Assembly (NCBI RefSeq): GCF_000720175.1
Contig: NZ_JOIX01000025.1
Coordinates: 27,759 to 91,758, forward strand
Direction: 5' to 3'
Length of the DNA: 64,000 bases
Source: Streptomyces sp. NRRL S-337
Lineage (GTDB): Bacteria > Actinomycetota > Actinomycetes > Streptomycetales > Streptomycetaceae
Shown: in pieces, positions 50,609 through 59,520 of the stretch
Numbering within the stretch: position 1 is the stretch's first letter
Layout of the letters: each line of letters opens with the position of its first letter
Notes under the pieces: generated by a model
The model's input: only the letters and a program-made list of their open reading frames with translations
What the model was told of the DNA's origin: nothing
Database searches by the model: none
Translations under genes and position numbers: made by a program

Positions 50609-53539
50609 ATGCCCTTGCTGGAGCCGAAGCCCGGGGCCCTGCGGCCCACCGCCGGCGGCCGGCCGGCACCCGACCGGGTGGCCGGCCACCTGGCGTCCGG
50701 CACCCCCGAGCCGCTGCGCGGGGACCTCATTGCGCTGCTCGGCCCGGAGAAGGTCCTGCACACCGTCTCCGACCTGGTGCGCTACGCCTCCGACGCCAGC
50801 CCCTACCGCTTCGTCCCGCAGGTCGTGGTGGTGGCCGAGGACATCGACGACATCTCGGCGGTCTTCTCCTACGCCCACGGCAAGGGCCGGAATGTGGTCT
50901 TCCGGGCCGCCGGCACCTCCCTCAACGGCCAGGCGCAGGGCGAGGACATCCTCGTCGACGTGCGGCGGCACTGGACCGGCATCGAGGTGCTCGACGGCGG
51001 CGCCCGGGCCCGGATCCGGCCGGGCACGACCGTGCTGCGCGCCAACGCGGCCCTGGCCCGGTACGGCCGGCTGCTCGGCCCCGACCCGGCCAGCGCGATC
51101 GCCTGCACGCTGGGCGGGGTGGTCGCCAACAACGCCTCCGGCATGACGGCCGGCACCATCCGCAACTCCTACCGGACGCTGGCGTCGGCCACCGTCGTCC
51201 TGCCGTCCGGCACGATCGTGGACACCGCCGACCCGGACGCCGACGCGGAGCTGGCGCGGGCCGAACCGGCGCTGTGCGCGGGCCTGTTGGCGCTCAAGGC
51301 GGAGATCGAGGCGGATGCCGCGCTGGTGGCCCGGATCCGCGCCAAGTACGCGATCAAGAACACCAACGGCTACCGCCTGGACGCCTTCCTCGACGGTGCC
51401 ACGCCGGTGGCGATCCTGCGTGGGCTGATGGTCGGCTCCGAGGGCACCCTGGGCTTCCTCGCCGAGACGGTCTTCGACACCCTGCCGCTGGACCGGCACA
51501 CCACCGGCGCACTGCTGTTCTTCCGCACGCTCGGCGCCGCGGCCGCGGCCGTACCGCACTTCACCGCGGCCGGCGCGCGGGCGGTGGAGCTGATGGACGG
51601 CAACACCCTGCGGGCGTCGGTGCGGGTGGCCGGGGTGCCGGCGGACTGGGCGGCGCTGCCCAAGGAGACCACGGCGCTGCTGGTCGAGTTCCGGGCGCCC
51701 GACGAGACCGCGCTGCGGGGGTACGAGGAGGCCGCGGCCCGGCTGCTGGCCGGGCTGGAACCGGTCGCGCCGGTCGCCTCCGTCACCAACGCCTTCACCC
51801 GGGACCCGCACGTCCTCGGCGGCTACTGGAAGGCCCGCAAGGCGTTCGTCACCGCGGTGGGCGGCTCCCGGCCCGCCGGGACGACGCTGATCACCGAGGA
51901 CTTCGCGGTACCGCCGGCACGGCTGGCCGAGGCCTGTGCGGCGCTGCTGGAGCTCCAGGACCGGCACGGCTTCGACGCCGCGGTCGCCGGCCACGCCGCC
52001 CACGGCAATCTGCACTTCCTGCTCGCCTTCGACGCGGCCGAGCCGGACGACGTGGCGCGCTACGCGGCGTTCATGGCGGACTTCTGCCGGCTGACCGTCG
52101 AGCGCTTCGACGGCTCGCTGAAGGCCGAGCACGCCACCGGCCGCAACATCGCCCCGTTCCTGGAGCTCGAATGGGGGCCGCGCGCCACGGAGTTGATGTG
52201 GCGGATCAAGGACCTCTTCGATCCGGCCGGCATCCTCGCCCCGCGCGTCCTGCTCGATCGCGACCCGCGGGCACATCTGCGGGGCTTGAAGACCATCCCG
52301 CGCATCGAGGCGCTCGCCGACCCGTGCATCGAATGCGGCTTCTGCGAACCGACCTGCCCCAGCAAGGACCTGACCACCACGCCCCGGCAACGGATCGTGC
52401 TGCGCCGCGAGATGCTCCGCCAGCCGGCCGGATCGCCGGTCACCGGCGCGCTGCTGGACTCCTACGGCTACGACGCGGTGGACACCTGCGCCGGCGACTC
52501 GACGTGCATGCTCGACTGCCCGGTGGGCATCGACACCGGCAGGCTGATGAAGGACTTCCGGCACCGGCGCCACTCCCCGCGCGAGGAGCGGCTCGCCGAG
52601 CGGACCGCCCGGCGGTTCGGGGCGGTCGAGCGGGCGGCGCGGCTGGCGGTGGCGGCCGCCGACCGGATCGGTGACCGGCCGGCCGCCGCGCTGACCCGGG
52701 CCGCCCGCCGGGCCGTGCGCCCCGACCTGGTGCCCGAGTGGCTGCCGCGGATCCCCGGCCCGGCGGCCCGCCGGCTGCCGGTGACACGGCGGGCCGGCGC
52801 GGCCGCGGTCTACTACCCGGCGTGCGTGAACCGGATCTTCGGGGAACCCGCGGGGCACCGGGGGCCGTCGCTGCCCGAGGCGGTCGTGGCGCTGTCCGGG
52901 CGGGCGGGCCGGCCGGTGTGGATCCCCGGGGACGTGCCCGGGACGTGCTGCGCCACGATCTGGCACTCCAAGGGCTACGAGCGCGGCACGGCGGTGATGG
53001 CCAACCGCATCGTCGAGGCGGCCTGGGGCTGGACCGCCGGCGGGCTGCTGCCCCTGGTGGTGGACGCGTCCTCGTGCACGCTGGGCCTGGCCCGTGAGGT
53101 CGTGCCGTATCTGACGCCGGAGAACCGCGCGCTGCACGCCGAGCTCACCGTCGTCGACTCGGTCGTCTGGGCCGCCGAGGAGCTGCTGCCGCGCCTCACG
53201 GTCCGGCGGACGGCCGGTTCCGCGGTGCTCCATCCCACCTGTTCCATGCGGCACTTGGGGGACGAGGCGCAGCTGCGGCGGGTCGCCGAGGCGTGTGCGC
53301 GGGAGGTGGTGGTGCCGGACGACGCGGGGTGCTGCGCGTTCGCCGGGGACCGCGGGATGCTGCACCGGGAACTGACCGGGGCGGCCACCGCGAAGGAGGC
53401 GGCGGAGGTCACCGCGCGCCCCTTCGACCTGCATCTGTCGGCGAACCGGATGTGCGAGATCGGGATGGACCTGGCCACGGAGGGCCGAGGCTACTGCTCG
53501 GCCCTCCTGGCGCTGGAGCGGGCGACCCGGCCGGACTGA
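50609..53539 (+). CDS. FAD-binding and (Fe-S)-binding dehydrogenase, D-lactate type
   Basis: A 976-aa protein from ATG 50609 with GGAGGAG upstream. The FAD_binding_4 (PCMH) domain shows 'VVFRAAGTSLNGQAQGEDI' and 'GGVVANNASGMTAGT'. The FAD-oxidase C domain follows ('FDAAVAGHAAHGNLHFLLAF'). A 4Fe-4S region has 'CIECGFCEPTCPSKDL' and 'CAGDSTCMLDCPVGID', and C-terminal Cys-Cys motifs are 'GTCCATIWHSKGYERG' and 'DAGCCAFAGDRGM'. This is the Dld/GlcD-GlpC fusion type that oxidises D-lactate or another 2-hydroxy acid. With lutABC in the same window, both lactate isomers may be covered. The stop lies only 5 bp from the convergent amylase stop. Confidence 0.9.
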   Translation: MPLLEPKPGALRPTAGGRPAPDRVAGHLASGTPEPLRGDLIALLGPEKVLHTVSDLVRYASDASPYRFVPQVVVVAEDIDDISAVFSYAHGKGRNVVFRAAGTSLNGQAQGEDILVDVRRHWTGIEVLDGGARARIRPGTTVLRANAALARYGRLLGPDPASAIACTLGGVVANNASGMTAGTIRNSYRTLASATVVLPSGTIVDTADPDADAELARAEPALCAGLLALKAEIEADAALVARIRAKYAIKNTNGYRLDAFLDGATPVAILRGLMVGSEGTLGFLAETVFDTLPLDRHTTGALLFFRTLGAAAAAVPHFTAAGARAVELMDGNTLRASVRVAGVPADWAALPKETTALLVEFRAPDETALRGYEEAAARLLAGLEPVAPVASVTNAFTRDPHVLGGYWKARKAFVTAVGGSRPAGTTLITEDFAVPPARLAEACAALLELQDRHGFDAAVAGHAAHGNLHFLLAFDAAEPDDVARYAAFMADFCRLTVERFDGSLKAEHATGRNIAPFLELEWGPRATELMWRIKDLFDPAGILAPRVLLDRDPRAHLRGLKTIPRIEALADPCIECGFCEPTCPSKDLTTTPRQRIVLRREMLRQPAGSPVTGALLDSYGYDAVDTCAGDSTCMLDCPVGIDTGRLMKDFRHRRHSPREERLAERTARRFGAVERAARLAVAAADRIGDRPAAALTRAARRAVRPDLVPEWLPRIPGPAARRLPVTRRAGAAAVYYPACVNRIFGEPAGHRGPSLPEAVVALSGRAGRPVWIPGDVPGTCCATIWHSKGYERGTAVMANRIVEAAWGWTAGGLLPLVVDASSCTLGLAREVVPYLTPENRALHAELTVVDSVVWAAEELLPRLTVRRTAGSAVLHPTCSMRHLGDEAQLRRVAEACAREVVVPDDAGCCAFAGDRGMLHRELTGAATAKEAAEVTARPFDLHLSANRMCEIGMDLATEGRGYCSALLALERATRPD

Positions 53540-53544
53540 CCGGG

Positions 53545-54915
53545 TCAGCCGCCGACGTGCAGCGCCACCGCGCTCCTGGCGGGCACGGTGACCTGCGCTT
53601 GCCCGTCGTCGCCGACGGTGACCGTGTGCCCGTCACAGGAGGACGGCGCGGCGTGCACCACGTCGCAGTACGTCCCGGCGGGCAGGGAGGTCGCGAAGGT
53701 CTCGGTCAGCGCGGCGTCCCCGTTGTTGAGGGCGACGAAGCCCTTGCCGCTACGGGCGAAGGCGAGGGCGCTGCCGCCGTTGTCCCACCAGTTCGTCAGC
53801 TCGGCTGCGCCCACCGCGTTGCGGAAACCGACCATGCCGGTGATCTCCCGCTTGGCGTGCTCGTCGGTCCAGCCGGTGGTACCGCTGGGGGGTCCGGCGT
53901 CCTTGTCGGTCCACTCGTAGCCGGAGTAGACGTTCGGTGAGCCGTAGGGCGAGGCGAGCATGAAGACGTTGGCGAGGGTGTAGGCGGCGCCGTCCTTGTA
54001 GGTGAGCGTGGAGCCGTTGCGTTCGGTGTCCCAGTTGTCGACGAAGGTGCGGGCCTTGTCGCTGCCGAGCTTGCCGTCCGCGACGGACTTCAGCTGGGCG
54101 ATGTTGCCGCTTTGGAAGGCGCTCTTGAGGTGGGCGCCGTAGCGGAATTCGTCGACGTCGCCGATGCCGGTGTACTCGTCGGGCCGCACCGCCTCGCCGG
54201 CGCCGTAGATGACCTCCTGCACCCAGAAGCCGGGGTCCTTCATCTTGCCCTTGACGGCGGCCAGGTCGGTGGCGGAGATGTGTTTGGCGGCGTCGATCCG
54301 GAAGCCGTCCACGCCCAGCGACCGCAGGTCGTCGAGGTACTTGGCGAGAGTGGTGCGGACGTAGTCGCTGCCGGTGTCGAGGTCGGCGAGGCCGACCAGT
54401 TCGCAGGTCTGGACGTCGTCGCGGTTGGTGTAGTCGGAGATGCTCTTGCGGCAGCCGTGGAAGTCCCGATCCTGGTAGAAGCCGGGGTAGTTGTACTTGC
54501 TGTACCGGGTGCCGCCGGTGCCGGTGCCCGATCCGGCGGCCATGTGGTTGACGACCGCGTCGGCGATGACCTTGACGCCGGCGGCGTGGCAGGCGCTGAC
54601 CATCGAGGCGAAGGCGTCGCGGTCGCCCAGCCGGCCGGCGATCTTGTAGCTGACGGGCTGGTACGAGGTCCACCACTGCCCGCCCTGGATGTGCTCCGAG
54701 GCCGGGGAGACCTCGACGAAGCCGTAGCCGGCCGGGCCCAGTTGCTCGGTGCAGGCCTTGGCCACGTCCACGTACTTGCGCTCGAAGAGCGTGGCGGTGA
54801 CGGTCTTCTGGCCGGGCGGGGTGGCCTGGGAGGGCCACGGCGCGACGGTGGCCAGGCCGACCGCGGCCACTACTCCGGCGAGCGTTCCGCCCAGCACACG
54901 GGAACGTTGCTGCAT
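53545..54915 (-). CDS. Secreted alpha-amylase (GH13)
   Basis: A 456-aa protein. The signal peptide is '[20 protein letters not shown]' and following residues, with cleavage likely after 'PWPSQA'. The (beta/alpha)8 domain has '[17 protein letters not shown]' (region I), '[12 protein letters not shown]' (region II with the nucleophile Asp), 'WVQEVIYG' (region III acid/base Glu) and '[11 protein letters not shown]' (region IV, with Asp; an unusual N-W-D for the common N-H-D). A C-terminal all-beta domain ends the protein; there is no starch-binding module. ATG 54915 has AAGGAG upstream. It hydrolyses starch outside the cell. Confidence 0.93.
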   Translation of the reverse strand: MQQRSRVLGGTLAGVVAAVGLATVAPWPSQATPPGQKTVTATLFERKYVDVAKACTEQLGPAGYGFVEVSPASEHIQGGQWWTSYQPVSYKIAGRLGDRDAFASMVSACHAAGVKVIADAVVNHMAAGSGTGTGGTRYSKYNYPGFYQDRDFHGCRKSISDYTNRDDVQTCELVGLADLDTGSDYVRTTLAKYLDDLRSLGVDGFRIDAAKHISATDLAAVKGKMKDPGFWVQEVIYGAGEAVRPDEYTGIGDVDEFRYGAHLKSAFQSGNIAQLKSVADGKLGSDKARTFVDNWDTERNGSTLTYKDGAAYTLANVFMLASPYGSPNVYSGYEWTDKDAGPPSGTTGWTDEHAKREITGMVGFRNAVGAAELTNWWDNGGSALAFARSGKGFVALNNGDAALTETFATSLPAGTYCDVVHAAPSSCDGHTVTVGDDGQAQVTVPARSAVALHVGG

Positions 54916-55035
54916 CTTGCGGCTCCTTCGTCATGGGGCACGGCCGTGCCGTACCGCGCCCACGGGAGCAGCCACGCGCCAGGCCGCCATGGGGGGTTGT
55001 CCGATACCGGAGCCTGCCGTTCATGTCATTAACAC

Positions 55036-55076
55036 GTCAAGGCTTTCTGCAAGACATTTCAGTGAGTTGCGAAAGA
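55036..55076. promoter_or_regulatory. Inverted repeat and -35-like box upstream of amylase
   Basis: CTTTCTGCAAG (55044-55054) and TTGCGAAAG (55068-55076) form an imperfect inverted repeat. On the minus strand TTGACG (55036-55041) is a -35-like box for the amylase gene, directly next to it. Streptomyces amylase genes carry TTGCA-type operators for LacI-family (MalR) regulators, so this may be such a site. No strong -10 was found. Confidence 0.45.
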
Positions 55077-55201
55077 TGCTGGCTGCGGCTTCCGCACCTT
55101 TGCGGCGCCACCCGGCCCTCTTGTGCCTCCGGCCGCCGGCCGACAAGGTCCTGACCGAGGTTCACGTATGCCCCGGCGCACCACCGATCCCTGGAGGACC
55201 G

Positions 55202-56647
55202 ATGAACGAGGCACGATCGCAGAACCACGAGCACGACCACAGCCACGAGGAGGCCGGTCCGAGCCGCCGTTCCGTCCTGTGGACCGCCGGTGCGGCGGGC
55301 GCGGGACTGGGGCTGGGCGGGCTGACGGTACCTCAGGCCGCGGCGGCCACGCCCGGGGCGGCCGGTGCCGCGAACGGCGCCGGCGCGACGCCGGAGGCCA
55401 AGGGCAGAACCATGATCGGGGTGCCGTTCGAGCGGCGCTCCACCGTCCGCGTCGGCATCATCGGCCTCGGCAACCGCGGCGGCAGCATGATCGACCTGTT
55501 CCTGGCGATGCCCGGCGCGCAGGTGGTCGCCCTGTGCGACCCGGTGAAGGAGAAGACCGCCCGGGCCGCCAAGAAGGTCACCACCGCGGGGCAGCCCGCA
55601 CCCGCCGTCTACACCAACGGCGACCATGACTTCGAGCAGCTCTGCAAGCGCGGGGACGTCGACTTCGTCTATGTGGCCACGCCCTGGGACTGGCACTTCG
55701 AGATGGCGAAGACGGCGATGCTGAGCGGCAAGCACGTCGGCGTGGAGTGCCCGATCGCGCTCCGCCTGGAGCAGCTGTGGGAACTCGTCGACCTCTCCGA
55801 ACGCACCCGCAGACACTGCATGCAGCTGGAGAACTGCTGTTACGGCAAGAACGAGATGCGGGTGCTGCGGATGGCGCACGCCGGGCTGTTCGGCGAGCTG
55901 CTGCACGGCGCGGGGGCGTACATCCACGATCTGCGCGGCCTGATGTTCGACCCCAAGTACTACGAGGGTCCCTGGCGCCGGCTCTGGCACACCCGGTTGC
56001 GCGGCGACCTCTACCCCAACCACGGCTTCGGCCCGGTCGCCAACTACATGGACCTCAACCGCGGTGACCGCGCGGTGCGCATCTCCAGCATGGGTTCCCC
56101 TGCGCGCGGGCTCGCGGCGTACCGCAAGGAGCACATGCCGGCGGACGACCCCAGCTGGAAGGAGTCGTACATCGAGAGCGACCGGACGGTCAGCCTCGTG
56201 CAGACCGCCAAGGGACGGGTGATCCGGCTGGAGCACGACGTTTCCACCCCGCACCCGTACAGCAGGATCAACAGCCTCGGCGGCACCAAGGGCCTCTTCG
56301 AGGACTACCCGGAGCGGATCTATCTGGAGCCGGACCAGAACAACGACGAATGGGGCGACTTCGGCACGTACGCGCAGTGGGACCACTGGCTCTGGAAGGA
56401 GCACGCCAACCCGCCCGGCGGCCACGGCGGTATGGACTACATGCTGGTCTTCCGGCTGATCCAGTGCATGAGGCTGGGTCTGGTGCCGGACTTCGACGTC
56501 TACGACGCGGCGACCTGGACGGCGCCGGTGCCCCTGAGCGACCGCTCCATCAAGGCGAACGGCGCGCCGCAGGAGATCCCGGACTTCACCCGCGGACTGT
56601 GGAAGAAGGCCCGGCCGGGGATGGACTCGGAGAAGCCGGAGGAGTAG
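55202..56647 (+). CDS. Tat-exported Gfo/Idh/MocA oxidoreductase, GH109-like glycosidase
   Basis: A 481-aa protein. ATG 55202 has GGAGGA upstream. A twin-arginine signal, '[19 protein letters not shown]', follows a His/Glu-rich N terminus ('[10 protein letters not shown]'). The Rossmann domain starts '[17 protein letters not shown]', with '[19 protein letters not shown]' and '[18 protein letters not shown]'. '[20 protein letters not shown]' and '[14 protein letters not shown]' match GH109 alpha-N-acetylgalactosaminidases, which use bound NAD for a redox-assisted hydrolysis. Export by Tat fits a folded NAD-containing enzyme. The GH109 activity is inferred from motifs. Confidence 0.87.
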   Translation: MNEARSQNHEHDHSHEEAGPSRRSVLWTAGAAGAGLGLGGLTVPQAAAATPGAAGAANGAGATPEAKGRTMIGVPFERRSTVRVGIIGLGNRGGSMIDLFLAMPGAQVVALCDPVKEKTARAAKKVTTAGQPAPAVYTNGDHDFEQLCKRGDVDFVYVATPWDWHFEMAKTAMLSGKHVGVECPIALRLEQLWELVDLSERTRRHCMQLENCCYGKNEMRVLRMAHAGLFGELLHGAGAYIHDLRGLMFDPKYYEGPWRRLWHTRLRGDLYPNHGFGPVANYMDLNRGDRAVRISSMGSPARGLAAYRKEHMPADDPSWKESYIESDRTVSLVQTAKGRVIRLEHDVSTPHPYSRINSLGGTKGLFEDYPERIYLEPDQNNDEWGDFGTYAQWDHWLWKEHANPPGGHGGMDYMLVFRLIQCMRLGLVPDFDVYDAATWTAPVPLSDRSIKANGAPQEIPDFTRGLWKKARPGMDSEKPEE

Positions 56648-56663
56648 GACGGGTTGCCGTACG

Positions 56664-56700
56664 GGCCCGGCGGGCCGCCGGAGCGGGCGCCCGCCGGGCC
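56664..56700. terminator. Bidirectional hairpin between GH109-like gene and dctA
   Basis: Perfect 12-bp arms GGCCCGGCGGGC (56664-56675) and GCCCGCCGGGCC (56689-56700) with a 13-nt loop fill the gap between two convergent stops. Confidence 0.75.
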
Positions 56701-56709
56701 GGTCCCGGC

Positions 56710-58089
56710 TCAGCCCTCGGGCGTGCTCTGCGCAGCTTCGGCGGGCTGCGGGGCATCGACGGGCCGGGCGGGCCGGGCCGTTTCGGTGGGCTGGGCGACC
56801 TGCTCGCCGTTCAGGACCCGCTTGGCCGTCACCCGGTCCAGTGCGCCTTCCCAGCGGGAGACCGCGAACACCGCGACGCAGTTGCCGAGGAGATTCGTCG
56901 CCACCCGCATCGAGTCCATGATCCGGTCGACGCCGAGCAGCAGGGCGACCGCGGCGGCCGGGATGACGCCCAGCGCGGAGGCGGTCGCGGACAGCGCGAG
57001 GAACGCCGAACCGGGTACGCCCGCCATGCCCTTGCTGGTCAGCATGAGCACCAGCACCACGGTGATCTGCTGCCCCAACGACAGGTCGACGCCGATGGCC
57101 TGGGCGATGAAGAGGGTGCCGATGGAGAGGTAGATCGAGGCGCCGTCGAGGTTGAACGAGTAGCCGGTCGGCAGCACCAGGCCCACCGCGTCGTCCCGGC
57201 AGCCCGCGGCCCGCAGCTTCTGCATCATCCGCGGCATCACGGTCTCGCTGGATCCGGTGCCCAGCGCCAGCAGCAGTTCCTCACGGGTGTAGCGGACGAA
57301 CTTCCAGAGGCTGAGCCCGGTGACGGCCTTCAGCGCCAGGCCGAGGAAGACGAGGAAGGCCAGTGCGACGCCGTAGCAGACCGCGATCAGCTTGCCGTAG
57401 GTGGACATCGCGCCCAGTCCGTACTCGCCGACGAGGTGGGCGGTGGCGCCGAGGACCGCGAGCGGGGCGAGCTTCATGATGTAGCCGACGATGGTGAACA
57501 CGACCTCCTGGGCCTGTTCGATCAGCGGCAGCAACTGCGGCACCTTCTGCCGGCCGAGGTGCAGCAACGCGGCACCCACCAGGCAGGCCAGCACCAGGAC
57601 CTGGAGCAGCGAGTTCTCGGCGAACGCGCCGACCGCGCTGTTGGGGAGCGATTCCAGCACGAACTGGGCGGCGGACGGCAGATGTCCGCCGCCCGTCTTG
57701 GCGTCCACCGCCCCCTTGTCCAGCGACGCGGGATCGACGTGCATCCCGGCGCCGGGCGCGAAGACGTTGCCGGCCAGCAGGCCGACGACGAGGGCGATGC
57801 TGGTGGCCACCTCGAACCAGATCAGGGCCTTGACGCCGATGCGGCCGAAGGCCCGCAGGTCGCCCGCCTTGGTGATGCCGGCGACGACGACGCAGAAGAC
57901 CAGCGGCGCGATCATCGCCTTGATCAGCCGGACGAAGCCGTCCCCGAGCGGCTGGAGCGCCGATCCGGCCTGCGGCCACAGCCGCCCGACGACGACACCG
58001 AGGACGAGGGCGACGAGTACCTGCACGAACAGGCTGGTGCGCAGCAGACGGCCTGCGCGGCGGACGAAAGGTGCGGTGGCGTGCGGCAC
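56710..58089 (-). CDS. dctA: C4-dicarboxylate:cation symporter DctA
   Basis: A 459-aa glutamate/dicarboxylate transporter (DAACS). The first membrane helix is 'LFVQVLVALVLGVVVG', followed by 'GDGFVRLIKAMIAPLVFCVV'. The Ser-rich HP1 loop is 'LALGTGSSETVMPRMMQKL', TM7 contains 'PTGYSFNLDGASIYLSIG', and HP2 is 'LTSKGMAGVPGSAFLALSA'. TM8 is 'VDRIMDSMRVATNLLGNCVA' with the substrate-binding D-x3-D/T-x2-N pattern. It imports succinate, fumarate or malate. GTG 58089 is preferred because GGAGGA is 6 nt upstream. A perfect palindrome lies 30 bp upstream of the start. The C-terminal 30 residues are a Pro/Ala/Glu tail. Confidence 0.92.
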   Translation of the reverse strand: MPHATAPFVRRAGRLLRTSLFVQVLVALVLGVVVGRLWPQAGSALQPLGDGFVRLIKAMIAPLVFCVVVAGITKAGDLRAFGRIGVKALIWFEVATSIALVVGLLAGNVFAPGAGMHVDPASLDKGAVDAKTGGGHLPSAAQFVLESLPNSAVGAFAENSLLQVLVLACLVGAALLHLGRQKVPQLLPLIEQAQEVVFTIVGYIMKLAPLAVLGATAHLVGEYGLGAMSTYGKLIAVCYGVALAFLVFLGLALKAVTGLSLWKFVRYTREELLLALGTGSSETVMPRMMQKLRAAGCRDDAVGLVLPTGYSFNLDGASIYLSIGTLFIAQAIGVDLSLGQQITVVLVLMLTSKGMAGVPGSAFLALSATASALGVIPAAAVALLLGVDRIMDSMRVATNLLGNCVAVFAVSRWEGALDRVTAKRVLNGEQVAQPTETARPARPVDAPQPAEAAQSTPEG

Positions 58090-58119
58090 GGGCACTCCTC
58101 CATGGACGGATTCTGTTAT

Positions 58120-58137
58120 GCGGAAGTGGACTTCCGC
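58120..58137. promoter_or_regulatory. Perfect palindrome at the dctA promoter
   Basis: GCGGAAGTGGACTTCCGC has perfect 8-bp arms and a 2-bp centre, placed 30 bp upstream of the dctA start and next to AT-rich promoter DNA. It is very probably an operator. The regulator is not encoded nearby; the arms resemble sites for IclR- or GntR-type regulators, but that is a guess. Confidence 0.75.
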
Positions 58138-58300
58138 GGTCCGTCACTATGGCCGCTTGGTGTTCCCCACGAAAGAGCTCGCTGTAACTTCCGGGAAAAT
58201 CTTGGAGCTTGATCCAAGGCGGAACGCACGGCCCGTACGCAATTGAGCGGGAGCGACGGCGGCGCCCCCTTCCTCCGGCGGTGCCGCACTCGTCCCCGTA

Positions 58301-58330
58301 ACGACTCGGGGCGATACGGGGCGATACGGG
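58301..58330. repeat. Three 10-bp direct repeats
   Basis: CGACTCGGGG, CGATACGGGG and CGATACGGGG lie in tandem in the gap between dctA and the lipoprotein gene (58096-58358), which has no gene of its own. Confidence 0.7.
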
Positions 58331-58358
58331 GCGCTGACACTTCCCCGACCGGCGGCTC

Positions 58359-59102
58359 TCAGGCCGCCAGATGCGCCGCGTCCCCCATGACCACCACGGG
58401 CTGCCGCACCGGGTCGAGGGCGCGCAGCAGCGTCTGCATCGCGGACTTCGAGACGCTCACGCAGGCGGAGGTGCCGCTGCCGTGGTCGAGGTGCAGCCAG
58501 ACCCCGCCACCCTTGGACTGCCCCTCGGGACGGGTCGGGTCCAGCGGCGAGGCGCCCTTCACCCGGTTGTAGTTGATCGCGATGACGTAATCGAAGTCAT
58601 GGCGGGTGTTCTTGGACCAGTACGACGGCGGGGTGAAGGCGGTGGAGTGGGTGTAGGGCAGCTTGGCGCCCGGGTCCGCGAGCACCCCGCCCGCGTCGGT
58701 CAGCGTGAACACCCCGACGGGGCTGCGCTTGTCGTCCTCGTGGTGGTCCGTCGTCCAGCCGCGCCGGCCGTTGTGTGCCGGCCAGCTGCCTTTGCGGTCC
58801 CAGCCCTTGGGGCCCTTCTCGTACAGGACGACGGTGGCATCGGCGGAGTCCGCCGCCTTGCCGTAGACCGCCACGATCTGACGGGAGCCGGCGGGGATCC
58901 GGGACCGGAGAGCGATGCCGATGCCGGGGATGTTCTTGAGGTGGGTGGTGGCCGACGCGCCGCGGGCCGGGCCGCCGGGGCGCTCCCCCTTGCCCGCCCC
59001 GTCGTCCTTGCCGTCCTGACCGCCCCCGCCACAGCCGGCCAGAAGGACCAGTCCCGCCGCGGCCACCGCCGCCCTCCGCATCACACCGCCCGCACGTCGC
59101 AT
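58359..59102 (-). CDS. L,D-transpeptidase (YkuD-like) family lipoprotein
   Basis: A 247-aa lipoprotein; the signal ends 'AAAGLVLLAGC' (lipobox), followed by a Gly/Asp/Lys-rich linker. The catalytic domain has 'GIALRSRIPAGSRQIVAVYG', 'HEDDKRSPVGVFTLTDAGG', 'DYVIAINYNRVKGASPLD' and 'GVWLHLDHGSGTSACVSVSK'. In the last, His and Cys fall in the H-x14-17-[S/T]-x-x-C arrangement of L,D-transpeptidases, here in a compressed variant (His-x2-Gly ... Ser-Ala-Cys). It may act on peptidoglycan cross-links outside the membrane, though related proteins have other roles. Start ATG 59102; the ATG seven codons further in is an alternative. Confidence 0.82.
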   Translation of the reverse strand: MRRAGGVMRRAAVAAAGLVLLAGCGGGGQDGKDDGAGKGERPGGPARGASATTHLKNIPGIGIALRSRIPAGSRQIVAVYGKAADSADATVVLYEKGPKGWDRKGSWPAHNGRRGWTTDHHEDDKRSPVGVFTLTDAGGVLADPGAKLPYTHSTAFTPPSYWSKNTRHDFDYVIAINYNRVKGASPLDPTRPEGQSKGGGVWLHLDHGSGTSACVSVSKSAMQTLLRALDPVRQPVVVMGDAAHLAA

Positions 59103-59520
59103 GCCCCCATGGTCGCACCACGCGGCTGACGTCCGTTCAGCGCCCGCCGCATCGGCGAGCCGCGCCGGACGATTGTCCTGAACGCGCGGTCGCAGCGGAA
59201 AAATCGATTGAAATCAGCCCACTCCCCGGGCCAGTCTTCCAGGACCTTCACCGGCAACCAGACGGGCAACGGGACCGGTACGAGGGCCATTTCGCCTGCC
59301 GAAACGGACCGGGCGCGGGGCCGGAGACGGCGCGCCGCCCCCTCCTCGACCACCCCACCACGACTTCCGCGACCTCCTCCACCACCACCAGTCGACCACC
59401 ACTTCCGCGACTTCTACGACTTCCGCGACTTCCGCGACTTCCGCGACTTCCGTGACGTCGAGGGCACTCGTCCAGTCGTCCACTCGTCCATTCGTCCACG
59501 ACTTCTTCGCCTGGGGCACC
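59103..59520. other. 418-bp intergenic region between lipoprotein and heterodimeric ABC exporter
   Basis: This is a divergent promoter region. The frames reading through it encode only simple repeats such as R-D-F and show no gene. It contains the 9-bp repeat array at 59401-59454 and a second short repeat of the form (A/C)TCGTCCA between about 59464 and 59500. The AT-rich part near 59195-59215 is the likeliest promoter location. Confidence 0.5.
59401..59454. repeat. Six 9-bp tandem repeats upstream of ABC exporter
   Basis: Six contiguous copies of ACTTCCGCG run from 59401 to 59454 (copies 2 and 6 are variant), ending 66 bp before the start of the exporter gene. Isolated copies occur just upstream too. 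Confidence 0.85.
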
